Below are positions 12,244 to 22,055 of a DNA stretch of 64,000 nucleotides, in pieces. A program made the position numbers and the translations under genes. The stretch is from Laburnicola sp. R22_1 (taxonomy: Eukaryota > Ascomycota > Dothideomycetes > Pleosporales > Didymosphaeriaceae), in contig JACONQ010000003.1 of the NCBI GenBank assembly GCA_014281115.1, positions 1,674,001-1,738,000 of the forward strand. The letters are read 5' to 3'. A model generated the notes under the pieces. The model saw nothing but the letters and a program-made list of their open reading frames with translations. It searched no databases and had not been told where the DNA came from. Each line of letters starts with the position of its first letter. Within the stretch, counting starts at the first letter, position 1.

Positions 12244-13555
12244 TCATGACGCCGCAGCTGCAGCTTTCCTTTCATCTTCTTCCTTGCGCATATCCTCCAG
12301 AAACCTTTCCCAAGTATCAATCGTACCCTGGAAAAAATCAATATGCGAGTTGGCCAAATCACCTAACGTGTCCTTGAACTCAGCCGCCTTGATCCGCTCA
12401 AAGTCCGCAACTTCCTTGACCGTGTGTTCGTCAAAGGCCTCGGTAGTCTTTTTTGCGCTCTCGACTTCTCCCGTCAGACGCTCGATGTCCACCTCTAGTT
12501 TACGGACACGGGTTCTGCGGGCTTGTTCGTGGTCGATGCCGCGGAGGTCTTCTACCTTTTGACGGAGGAAAGCGGATGCACCCATACCTGCGCCGTGGTG
12601 GCTGGCTAGTTGATCGCGGTCTGAGGCGTTCCTGGCGAGCAGATCGGAGAGACCTTCAAAGTCGAGCTGTTTAGCTTCTCGTGCACGGAGAAGCTGCTTC
12701 AATGCCCCAACGTAGGCGTCCATATCCCGCAGACTTGTGAGATAGTCTTGATCGGTATTGTCTCTCAGTGATTTGAAACCCTGCGAAGTCGTTGCTACAG
12801 AGGAAGCGAATGACGTTAGCGGCCCTTCGACGCCCGGCTCGAGTGTGATGAGCTTTTGACATTGGGTCGCGAGGTCGCTATAGTCCAGGTCTAGGTCGCC
12901 TTGCCGCCTCGCGACCCGAACAACCACTTTCTCCACATTGGAAAGATCTTCTGTTAGCTTTGTAGCCCGCTCGTTGACCTCGATGAAGCGCTTATCCGGC
13001 TTGTGCACTTTCGTAAAGGTATTCACAAAGCTCTCCGCAATTGCATCCACGAAACCGCCACCGCCCTGCTCTGACCCACTTGCCGCCCTCGAAGATCGCC
13101 CTTTCATATGCTGGTTCCAATCCGGACTTTCGAGAAAGTTTATAAGGAGCATCGCGCGCCGCAACACGGGATGCAGCGCTATTCGCTTGAGAAAGCGATG
13201 GAGCGAGTGCGCGCGGCGATGGGTAAAGTCGGGGCCAAACCGGTCACCGCGCACGTACTCCATCTTATGTTTGTCGGGCAGCGGCGGCACGGCACATTGC
13301 GGATACTCCTTTGTGAGCTGTTTCCAGAGGAATACGAAGTCAGTGAAGCGACGGCGGACGTTGAAGTCGGGACGCTGGAACGATTGGAAGTCGGACTGGT
13401 GTAACGCGTTAGCGAGAGTAGGCAAAGCTTCAAAGCTAAGTAGCAACCTTTGTAGTCACGAGATAGGATACGTAGGCATCCTTGGTGCCAGGCAGTTCTT
13501 TTTGTGGTTTTCCGACGAACGTCTCGAGACGCCCTTCGCTGAAGTCTTCGGCCAT
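12244..13555 (-). CDS. snx4: Sorting nexin Snx4/Atg24 (PX-BAR)
   Basis: Minus-strand exons 13555-13448 and 13395-12244, joined across a 52-bp intron (GTTGCT..CACCAG with GCTAACG branch), give 419 aa from the ATG at 13555. The join yields YLVTTKSDFQSFQ, and the PX domain follows with FNVRRRFTDFVFLW, PPLPDKH and ERYVRGDRF-like segments, then a long helical BAR region. Snx4 sorts endosomal cargo and supports selective autophagy. The start is a conservative choice. The same frame continues upstream with coding-like sequence, but two in-frame TAA codons (13727-13729 and 13739-13741) interrupt it and no ATG lies between them and 13555, so an upstream exon or a decayed N-terminus is possible. Confidence 0.87.
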
Positions 13556-14155
13556 TCTTTGCTGGAGAGCCTGCTGGATCTGCTGGAGTTCGGGCAGGGT
13601 AAAAGAAGGGGAATACGCTGACTCGATGTGGATGGCGTCGTCGTCGACGTGTATGTTGTTGACGAAGGCGTGCTCGGGGGCGTCGTCGGACAGACCGGGT
13701 GGGTGCGCAGAAGAATGTGGTTGTGGTTATGATTGTGGTTATGATTGTGATGGTGGTGGTGTTGGTGCTGACGTCGAGCCGGAGCTCTTGTGAAGCTCGA
13801 GGCGGGGCGGAGGCGCTCGGACGTTTTCATAGCCAACATCTGGTGTATCCACCTGGGCACCTGCCACCCACGTGCTGGCGTCCACTCCGGTGCAGCTGCA
13901 GCCGAGGGCCCAGGAACATCATCACGGTTGATTAGGGGACCATTTCTATTTTGAGCGTAACGATTGCTAACAATTAGCTTGGCCAAGATTATAACTGTGT
14001 ACAATTGGGAGGCGAAGCATCCAGGCAGGCCTCCGCGGTCGAATACAAACTGTGAAGAGGACAAAAAGAGCGAGCGGCCAAATGAAAAGGCCACCAAACT
14101 AGCCAGATCAATCCTTCCGTCGTCGAGTAGCGTGCATATAAAAACAACGCGGGCC
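13556..14155. other. Upstream region of snx4 with a His/Gln/Pro-type short repeat
   Basis: The stretch may contain an additional N-terminal exon of snx4. A 12-bp tandem repeat (minus strand CAATCATAACCA-like, 13712-13755) lies here. A minus-strand open frame (13456-14262) covers it but is out of frame with the PX exon. The adenylate kinase 3' end lies at the right edge. Confidence 0.45.
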
Positions 14156-15002
14156 TTAGTTGCCCACGGCGCCAAAACGTCTGCCAAACTCCTTGAACAG
14201 CTGCGGCGAAATCTCGTCGCTGCTGTTCCCATCCACAGTCCACAAGATGCCTTGCTTGTCATAGTGCTCCAGCAGAGACTCGTTCGTCTCCTTGAACCTC
14301 TTCAACCGCGCCTTCCACACTTGGGGATCATCGTCCTCGCGTCTTGTCAGCGTTTCGCCAGTCACATCGTCTTTGCCGGGAACCTTGGGCGGGTTGAACG
14401 TGGTGTTGTACACTCTCCCTGACGGAGCGTGCACCCAACGATTGCATATCCGCTCGATGATGACCTCACTCGGCGTTTGAATGCTCACAACGAGATTGAT
14501 TGGCACGATTTCGTCAAGCTGCCGTGCTTGGGTCGCTGTTCGCGGGAAGCCGTCCAAGACAAATGAGGCGGCTGGATCATCTGAGTACTGAAACCTTGGG
14601 ACCCGGAACTCGGAAGGTATGAGCACTGAATCAACCGTATCCTCTGCGTCCATGCCTGTCGAGCTCGAATACACGGCGTAGGATCGTAGTGTATTGTCGT
14701 ATATCCATCCTCGTGTCGAGAGCTCATTGATGATGAGTCTTAGAATCATGGTATCCGATACCAACTCGCCGGCCTTCATCTTGGCCTCGGCCTGGATACC
14801 TGCATGGCGTTAGAGGCACCCGAGTACAAGCTTAGAGACACTGACCGAGAGGGGTCCGCTCCCTCACATTCTTCCTCAGCAGGTCGCCCGAGCTTATTGA
14901 AGACAGCTGCGGAAAGCGCTTCATCAGGCGCTCAGTCTGTGTGCCCTTACCCACGCCAGGTGCGCCGACCAGAATGATCCTCGCTGCTCTCGAGAGCGCC
15001 AT
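14156..15002 (-). CDS. adk2: Mitochondrial adenylate kinase (GTP:AMP phosphotransferase)
   Basis: Minus-strand exons 15002-14846 and 14799-14156, joined across a 46-bp intron, give 266 aa. The P-loop GAPGVGKGT is at residues 13-21, followed by [19 protein letters not shown] and the LID segment [19 protein letters not shown]. This pattern identifies the AK3/Adk2 type, which in mitochondria uses GTP to phosphorylate AMP. Relative to the yeast protein, about 40 extra residues separate the NELSTRGW segment from FVLDGFPRT; a similar insert is, as I recall, usual in filamentous ascomycetes. An upstream in-frame ATG at 15050 would add [16 protein letters not shown], which resembles a weak targeting peptide, so the start is open. 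It is divergent from the LETM1 gene. Confidence 0.92.
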
Positions 15003-15543
15003 TATCCCGTATCGTACAGTAGTCAATGCTAAGAGTGGAGAGAGGCGCAAATCATGTGCACAAGGCCAAAGCGGTGGAATACAAACCTGCCGGCTTGCCT
15101 CGACGTGTCGGGAATTCTAGAGAAACTTCATGCTGGCAAGAATACGGGGGACGAAAGTGTGTGGAGTGGAGAGCCAGAAACAAAGGGAGAGATTCTGACG
15201 GTGCGTAACGCCAAGGCCCGACAGGCAGGGTAGATGTATTGTTGGAGAGGGGGGAAGTTCAATTACAAAGATGACCGACGACCGCCGATATGCGGAAGCG
15301 GGCGCGGGCTATGTCGGCCCAGCGCCTCGGGGCCCGAGCCGGGAGGAAGGTATCACGTGATTAGAATTTCTGCAGGCACGGTAGTCCGCTTTCAACGTCG
15401 ACCTCCCTCCTGCGCCAACACGCTGACCTTCTCTTCCATCAGCGTTTGTGTCCTGATTGCACCCTGGCTGCATTTCCCGCCATTTGAACCTTCACGTCCC
15501 ACTCCTCGTCGTTCCTTACCCCTCCGCAGCCGCAGTCGGCACA
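15003..15543. promoter_or_regulatory. Divergent spacer, adk2 / LETM1 gene
   Basis: 541 bp lie between two divergent genes for mitochondrial proteins, so a shared promoter is plausible. It is GC-rich near 15280-15340 and pyrimidine-rich just before the LETM1 start. No specific factor site is claimed. Confidence 0.45.
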
Positions 15544-17318
15544 ATGTACGTCAGTCGAGCTGCATCCCGGGCAGCGCCTGCAGTCTTCAGGGCGGGCATT
15601 AGGACCGCTGGGCGGCCGTCGCGATCGCTCCCCAAGCATATGCCCGCCATTGCCATATTAATCCCCCATCGCGCCGTGTCTACCGAGACGACGTCGTCCA
15701 CGTCCAACTCCAGCTTCCCGCCGCCGGGTTTCAGCACCGCGCAAGCAAAGAAGCCCCTACCTAAGGACGAGCAATCAAAAGCAGAAGACAAATCCAACGA
15801 AATACCGAATATCTCAATACCTAGAAACGAGGCCACCGCGTCCCCGAAGACTGCCGCCCAGGAAGCTCAGGTAACCTCCGAGTTGGCGGCAGAAAAGGCG
15901 GCGGCCGAAAGCAAGGAGAAGGCTCTCGCTAAAAAGGAGGAAGAAAAGAAGAAGCTCACAATTTGGCAGAGGATCAAGAAAGAGTTGGCTCACTACCGGG
16001 ATGGCACGAAGCTGCTATTCACCGAAATTAGGATTAGTTCCAAACTGGCCTTGAAGATGGCGGCAGGGTACGAGCTCACCCGGCGAGAGCATCGACAGGT
16101 AGTCAATCCCACGATCCGAAGACAGTGGACATACGTTGACATGTAGTAGCTGCGAAGAACTGTCCAGGATATCGGGCGAGCCCTTCCCTTCTCCGTCTTC
16201 ATCATCATTCCCTTTGCAGAGCTGCTTCTTCCCGTAGCGCTTAAGCTTTTCCCCAACCTGCTTCCGAGCACATACGAGAAACAGGACCAGAAGGATGCCA
16301 AGACCAAGACTCTTCGATCCACTCGGCAAGAAGTCAGCGGCTTCCTTCGACAGACACTGAAGGAGACTGGCCTGCCGGTTTCGGTCGAGAGCGCACAGAG
16401 AGAGGAGTTCACCGAGTTCTTCCGCAAGGTATGTCAGGGTGCATGAATATGCTCCCCCGATAGATGAGAGATTGACGGTTCTCGCAGGTCCGGAAGACTG
16501 GTGACATGCCTTCGTCCGAGGAAATCATCAAAGTGTGCAAGATATTCAAGGATGACTTGACACTCGACAATCTTTCACGACCGCAACTCGTCGCAATCTG
16601 CCGCTACTTGAATCTGGTCTCCATGGGCACCGACAACTTCCTTCGGTACCAGATCCGAGTCCGTATGCGCCAGATCAAGCGCGACGACCGCGCCATCTCT
16701 TTCGAGGGCGTAAACTCGCTCTCTGTTCCTGAGCTGCAGTCCGCCTGTGCCAGTCGCGGCATCCGTACTCACGGTGTCTCCCCTGCCCGGTTACGCGACG
16801 ACATTCAGACCTGGTTAGACCTCCGTCTCAAACATGGTGTGCCGTCCACCCTTCTCGTGCTCTCGAACGCTTTCGTGTATGCCCAGGGCAAAGAGTCAGA
16901 GATGACCTCCCAGATTGACGCCCTACAAGCTGTGCTCTCTAGTATCCCAGAGGAACTGTACCACGAGATCGAACTCGAGATACATACCGCTGAAGGCGCG
17001 GCGACTAACAAGCAGCGTCTCGAGGTTCTCAAGGAGCAGCAAGAACTCATTGACGAGGAGAACGAACAGTCGCAGATTCACGAGAATAAGGCCACTGCTT
17101 CGCCCCCGGATCGAGAGAATATCGACGAGGATGATACACCGAAACGGACTCAAAAGAGTGACGAGAGCAGTGGGGATGCGGAGGCTAGCACGGGGGACTC
17201 GGCTAGTAGCATGGGAAGCTCAGAGCGAACGGAGCAGGATCAGAGGGCCGAGACAGGTGAGGAGAAAGGCTCTTCGAAAGAAGAGACCAAGGTTGAGAGT
17301 GGTTCTAAGAAGCAGTAA
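15544..17318 (+). CDS. mdm38: LETM1/Mdm38-family mitochondrial inner membrane protein
   Basis: Three exons, 15544-16098, 16150-16428 and 16488-17318, with introns of 51 and 59 bp, give 554 aa. The N-terminus is Arg/Ser/Ala-rich and lacks acidic residues for about 45 aa, as in a mitochondrial presequence. A Lys/Glu/Ala coiled region follows (about 95-150). The first intron must be removed to give YELTRREHRQLRRTVQDIG. The hydrophobic segment LPFSVFIIIPFAELLLPVAL (about 197-216) is the LETM1 membrane span, and the ribosome-binding-like LETM region follows. The last 80 residues are Ser/Glu/Lys-rich. By family it handles K+/H+ exchange and mitoribosome association at the inner membrane. Mdm38 is preferred over its shorter paralogue Ylh47 by length; this choice is inference. 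Confidence 0.9.
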
Positions 17319-17559
17319 GCATGGATGGACATAACGACTTTACACTTCCTTTTTCTTGTGTAACTAGAAAACGACTCTCCAATACGAGTCCATCACTCCA
17401 TTTTGGCTCGGTTTCTGCCCCAGAAAGATACACTGACCCTCCACGCAGGGTTGCAACATAGAACAATGTAGAATAGAATCCGCATGTGCACTTCACTTTT
17501 AACAATTTGCACCTTGAATTTGATCGATTGCCAGCATTGGAATGATAAAGCATGGAGGT

Positions 17560-20088
17560 CTACCTGCCCCTCTTCCGCCCCTTCCTCTCCCTCTCATACT
17601 CCTTTTTCTCCCGCCCCTCCTCTCCTTGAATCTCCGCAATAAGCCTCCTCTCTCTATCCGCATGCGCCTTGTCCTTCTCCCTCTTATCCTTCAACTTCTC
17701 CCTCGCAATGAAATTCGAATCCTTCCTTAGCTCTCTCATCGCCCCCTTTTTCTCCCTCTTGTACTCCTTCCTCAACTTCGCCGACTCGGCGCGTTCCTTG
17801 TCAGGGTCGTAGTGCTTGTTCGGGTCAAAGTCCTCTTCGAATTTGGGGATCGAGGACTTGATAGGCAGAGGGCGGTGATTGTGCAGAAATTGGGGGCGGC
17901 GGTGGAGACGGGCACTGTGGAGAGCAATGGTGAGGCGTTGGACAGCGTGGGGTTGAGGTGGAGAAGCGCGTTTCAGGGGGCAAAGGAGTGGAGTAAATAT
18001 TTCCGTGAAGGCGGGCGTTTTGGACCAGATGTCGATGGCTGCAACGATGTTTTGAGTGTGAGCAGCGACGAGAGCAGGAGTTGTGTGTGGTGATTTGAGA
18101 CAGAGGGTCGTGTAACGTACTAGCTCGGGTACGTATCTCTTACTGAGCCGCTGGTAGTGGAGACACAAAGCTCCAAGAAAGGCACCAGTAGCGACGTCTT
18201 TTTCGGAAGAGGGAGATTGGAGACCGAGCCAGCGCGCCATCAGGGTGATTGCAGGTGTGACAACCTGATGGAAGTGGTCCGAGGTAGGGTAGAGGGAGCC
18301 GATAGCTGTAAGAATGGTCAGATCTCCTGGTGTGGGGTTGTTCGACGCTTGCAAGTCTTTCAAGTGTTCTCGGAAGCGGGTAGCAATCGAAACCGGGTAT
18401 GAGCGGGACATGGAATGGACATGGCGGATGATAGATTCTACGATATTGAGAGGAGCCGGCGGTGTCTGGTTGGACAGATAGGAGATGTGGTCAACGAGAG
18501 CACAGCCGAAGTCAGCTAGCTTGTCCTTATTATCAGCATGTAGTCCAGCGTGGTAGAGAGCCCGAATGCGTTGAATAACAGTAGACGTATCGGCGACGCT
18601 GACACCTTTAAAGACATCCAGGAGCTCTTCGTGTGATCGAGGGCAAGCGTAAGTAAAGGCTAACTTGGAGGATGCGGTGTCCAGAACGGCCGTTAGGGCC
18701 CCTAGCACAGTCTCAGACGACTTCGTCTTCTCTGGAAGAACGCTGTTAAGAAAATCATCATCATCGTCTGCAGCCATGGTATCATCGGCGCCGAAGTCCT
18801 CCGCAGACTCTTCTCCTTCGGAGATATCGGCTTCGGAGTCACTGGCCACGAGGTCGTCCTCGAGAAGGAAATCGTCCTCATCATCTACGCCCACCGGCCG
18901 GCTCTGTTGCGCCACAGGAACACCCAAACCGAATTGTGCGGCATCATCTTTGATGCTTTCGACTTCTTCGCCTTCGTCTTCGTTTTTGTTCTGGGACTCA
19001 TCATCATCGCTGGTGGGTTCGCCCCTCATCCTACGCATGCGCGTTTCCTCAAGCGCTTTCAACCTCTCGGCCTCCTCTGTCGCTTTCTCCTCGTCGGTCT
19101 TGGTGCGCTCTGTAGGCTTCGCGCGCTTATCGTACAACATCTTCCGCACCCGCGCGTCGTACTCTTTATCTGCCTCATGGCGCGGTTTTCCCGCCAAAAG
19201 AGCGGCACGGTCGGGGTTGATGCCGAAGTCTGGCTTTACATCAGCTGTAGGTGGCTTGTACGCGGAAGCCTTTGTGTTTATGTGCCCTCTGAGAGCAGCA
19301 AGAACCTCGTTGAGATCCTTGTCTAGCTCATCTCGCAGATCGTCGTCGTCCTCTTTCAGCGCCTGTCGTTCGTACTTGTAGTGTTTCGACTTGGCAATAA
19401 CCTCCTGCATCACCTCCGCTTTGCTCTTCTTCCTCTCAGGTTGGTCCTTCTCTGACGCATCCTCCTCCTGGTCACTTTCTGAGTCTCTCCGCCTCTTCGT
19501 CTTCTTTTGTAGGAACCCATCATCACCACCCGCGCTAGAGCCACTCACACTCGCTGCATCGTAATCTTCCTTTCCCAGATCATCCTCGTTGAACAGCGCT
19601 CTTCCACCGTGCGTAAGCTCGACTTCATCCGCTTCATCTTCCAAATCGAACAAGCCGCCTCCCCTCTTCCTTTGCTGCTCCCTCTCGAACCTAGCCATCA
19701 TCTTGTCCTCTAGACTCATGGTCAAGTCATCCTCGCCGATTCTGCGATCCATAATTCCGCCCATCTTGTTTCTAGTGCTCATCTCCGGCAGCAGGGTTCT
19801 CCTGCGCGTCTCTTCGCCCTGGCTCTTGGTGACACCCGGTCGGCCCAGGATGCTGGTCTTTGCATCTTGCGGTTTGTTCGTGACATATTCGAATTTCTTG
19901 GGGCGCGAGAGGTGCTTGAATTCAAAGGGATTAAATGACTCGCGGATGGAAGCGAGAGCGGCGGCTTTTTTCGCTGCTTGGTCGGCATTCTTGGTCTGCG
20001 ACTTTTTCTGTTTTTTGGACTTCTGCGGCCCGGTGAGACCCTGTTCGCGGAGGGAGGCTTTCAGCCGCTTGAGTTGGGACGGCGGCAT
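17560..20088 (-). CDS. nop14: Nop14, small-subunit ribosome biogenesis factor
   Basis: An uninterrupted 842-aa frame. The N-terminus has MPPSQLKRLKASLREQGL and then NPFEFKHLSRPKKFEY, a conserved Nop14 segment, followed by a Lys/Arg-rich part and long acidic runs (about residues 340-460). The C-terminal half is helical with KFEEDFDPNKHYDPDKERAE and a highly basic charged tail (REKLKDKREKDKAH..RKGRKRGR). Nop14 is a nucleolar component of the U3 snoRNP/90S particle needed for 18S rRNA maturation. The length is close to the yeast protein (about 810 aa). It converges on the LETM1 gene with a 241-bp gap and diverges from the small gene at 20434. Several long frames on the opposite strand (such as 18665-19381) are mirror images of its acidic codons. 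Confidence 0.93.
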   Translation of the reverse strand: MPPSQLKRLKASLREQGLTGPQKSKKQKKSQTKNADQAAKKAAALASIRESFNPFEFKHLSRPKKFEYVTNKPQDAKTSILGRPGVTKSQGEETRRRTLLPEMSTRNKMGGIMDRRIGEDDLTMSLEDKMMARFEREQQRKRGGGLFDLEDEADEVELTHGGRALFNEDDLGKEDYDAASVSGSSAGGDDGFLQKKTKRRRDSESDQEEDASEKDQPERKKSKAEVMQEVIAKSKHYKYERQALKEDDDDLRDELDKDLNEVLAALRGHINTKASAYKPPTADVKPDFGINPDRAALLAGKPRHEADKEYDARVRKMLYDKRAKPTERTKTDEEKATEEAERLKALEETRMRRMRGEPTSDDDESQNKNEDEGEEVESIKDDAAQFGLGVPVAQQSRPVGVDDEDDFLLEDDLVASDSEADISEGEESAEDFGADDTMAADDDDDFLNSVLPEKTKSSETVLGALTAVLDTASSKLAFTYACPRSHEELLDVFKGVSVADTSTVIQRIRALYHAGLHADNKDKLADFGCALVDHISYLSNQTPPAPLNIVESIIRHVHSMSRSYPVSIATRFREHLKDLQASNNPTPGDLTILTAIGSLYPTSDHFHQVVTPAITLMARWLGLQSPSSEKDVATGAFLGALCLHYQRLSKRYVPELVRYTTLCLKSPHTTPALVAAHTQNIVAAIDIWSKTPAFTEIFTPLLCPLKRASPPQPHAVQRLTIALHSARLHRRPQFLHNHRPLPIKSSIPKFEEDFDPNKHYDPDKERAESAKLRKEYKREKKGAMRELRKDSNFIAREKLKDKREKDKAHADRERRLIAEIQGEEGREKKEYERERKGRKRGR

Positions 20089-20433
20089 CGGTGGATGTAT
20101 GCCCGCTTTTAGGCGGCTTCGTACAGGTGCAGAGGACGTGAGCGCACCAAAGCTCGCGTGGGGAACGTGGAGGAGTGGCCATGGTGAACTGCAGCTTGTG
20201 TAAATTTCGACGTGCCAAGATTTCGTGCGTACACCGCCTTCCCCTGTGGGCTCTACCTAGCGGACGGGCCCGCTTCCCAAGTTTACATGCAGGCGGCGTC
20301 ACGTGGGTGTGCGTGCCGACATCATTCACGCATTCCCTCGCGTGCCTGCAGGAGCCTTAGACGTGCCTGCCAGTCGACGCATGCCGCACCCAGCACCCAT
20401 CATGACCACCACGACCACCACGACGCACAAAGC
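20089..20433. promoter_or_regulatory. Divergent spacer, nop14 / small membrane protein gene
   Basis: 345 bp between divergent start codons. A CACGTG-type E-box-like hexamer lies near 20300 (CGTCACGTGGG). Shared control is inferred from position. Confidence 0.4.
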
Positions 20434-21186
20434 ATGGCGCATCATATAGAGGATCGCTGGCTCTGGCTCGGCCTAGGTATTCGCCCTCCGCTCGCTGCCC
20501 CCCGCCTACACCACAGCTAACCCCCGCCAGGCGTCTTCACCTTCTTCGCCATCAAAGGCGTGGCCCATGGGCTCCGCAACATCGTCACCCTCACTGAAGT
20601 GCACAAGCCTCCGCCCGTCCGTCCCCCACAGTTTGCTCTCGGCACCGAAGACGCTATCAAAACCTCGTCTTTGCAGGCCCTCGCCACATGCGACAACGTC
20701 GGGATCCGCAAGGCCGCCACCAAGATCCTGCTCGACCGCTTCATCGCACATCCCAGTGCATACAAGCACCTCATTCGCGATGCGCAGACTAGTCATGAGG
20801 GACGCCGGCACCGCGCCTACCTAGCTTTCAGCTTGCTTGAGGAGTTTGGCTACGTGGGGCATCAATATGGCGTCTCGCCGCCTACGCCGCAGGCGCATCG
20901 TGCGAGTATGAGGGCTGGCTGGCTGATGGCGGGTGCGACGAGAGATAGGCGCAATAGTGATCCTGGGGAAAGGGATTTGCGGCGACGGAGGAGGGAGGCC
21001 ATGGTAATCAATGAGGGGGATCGCCCAATAAGCCAGGAGGATGTGTGGATGAGAGACGGAGAGGGGCGCATGGGCACCGAGGAGCAGATGGAGCCAAGAA
21101 GTGCGCTTGAGATTCTGACGGCCGCAAGCGAGCGAACACGCCTACAATATCCGGTTGCGAGCGATTCTGCCCAACAGATCGGCTGA
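20434..21186 (+). CDS. Small conserved fungal protein with one N-terminal membrane segment
   Basis: Exons 20434-20476 and 20531-21186, joined across a 54-bp intron, give 232 aa. The join creates a continuous N-terminal hydrophobic segment, WLWLGLGVFTFFAIKGVAHG (about residues 9-28), which supports both the splice and the start. The body has a helical, armadillo-like stretch (SLQALATCDNVGIRKAATKI, then LLDRFIAHPSAYKHLI), followed by a charged Arg-rich region and a Gln/Ser tail. I recognise the pattern as a conserved hypothetical family of filamentous fungi but know no established function. The frame is also open upstream to 20212, without a better start. It diverges from nop14. Confidence 0.75.
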
Positions 21187-21452
21187 CGGCATAGAGCACA
21201 GGAGGATTAGGGGTTTCTTTGGGGGCATGGCCTGTTTCTCCAAGGTGGTGATGCTTATGGGTTACGGAGCAGCCGGGAATGGCTTGACGCCCATGATACC
21301 CTTGCAACGTACATCTGATTTCCCCTCATGCGAACCATGCTGTTGGTATACCACATTGTGGTGGCAACCTTTTTTTTCAAGGATGAACAAAGCTACAATC
21401 CGCAACTATACGGCAGTAGAATAGAATAGTTAGCTATAACCCTATATCACTG

Positions 21453-21575
21453 TATACTAGCTCTGTGACAGGTATTATGTACACTGGATGGGATCACATT
21501 CTGCACATAAGGCTGGGGCTGGGCTGGGGGAAAGTGGAGGTGCATACATGCGATACTCTTTACAGAGCTAGTATA
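21453..21575. repeat. 123-bp element bounded by perfect 14-bp inverted repeats
   Basis: TATACTAGCTCTGT at 21453-21466 is the exact reverse complement of ACAGAGCTAGTATA at 21562-21575. The interior is non-coding with a GGCTGG-rich stretch. The ACAGAGCTAGTA motif recurs at 24567-24580 and, with changes, near 23790, 23950 and 24242. It could be a miniature inverted-repeat element; no clear target duplication was found. Confidence 0.45.
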
Positions 21576-21749
21576 GGTGCGGAATGTACAAAAACCGTTT
21601 ACATCGAGGCACAAAGCACACTTCCACGCAAAATAACAAAGGCAAAGTTTTAGGACAGCTTAGACCCTCCTTCATGGAGAAGTCCAAGAAAAACGCCTCG
21701 TACATATACGAGGTCTTGTGTGATTCTGGGTATCTAAAAGCGCCTCATT

Positions 21750-21877
21750 CAACTCCCAAGTAAAACAAGAAAGCACCTTCTCCAACTCCCAAGCAAAACA
21801 AAAAAGCACCTGTTCCAACTCCAAGCAAAGCAAAAAGTACCTTCTCCAACTCCAATCAAAGCAGAAAACAAACTCCG
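21750..21877. repeat. Minisatellite, four units of about 33 bp
   Basis: Units begin with CAACTCC at 21750, 21783, 21816 and 21847, each followed by an A-rich run and AGCACCTTCTC-like sequence. Confidence 0.8.
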
Positions 21878-22055
21878 TCCCATGCAATATGATGCTATGC
21901 TGCGCCGCCAAATTCCATGCTGAAACTCGAAAAAGGCGTTGTCTTTTTTTTTGACATGCCGTGTCGTGTACACATATGTTCCTCCCAAAGTGACTCAGGC
22001 CTGGCTGCCATTCCTATCCGGACGCCCCGATACCATCCATTCCTTCACTCAACAC

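Larger units (their letters stand above)
21187..22055. other. Convergent spacer with repeats
   Basis: This spacer between the small membrane-protein gene and the Mex67-like gene (both 3' ends) carries an inverted-repeat element (21453-21575) and a 33-bp minisatellite (21750-21877). Otherwise I see nothing coding. Confidence 0.55.

Noticed and set aside
13456..14262. 268-aa minus-strand frame as the N-terminus of snx4
   Set aside because: It is out of frame with the PX exon and reads the short repeat as poly-His/Asn; no splice joins it convincingly.
18665..19381. 238-aa plus-strand frame opposite nop14
   Set aside because: It is Ser-rich and mirrors the acidic codons of Nop14 on the other strand; no domain or splice context.
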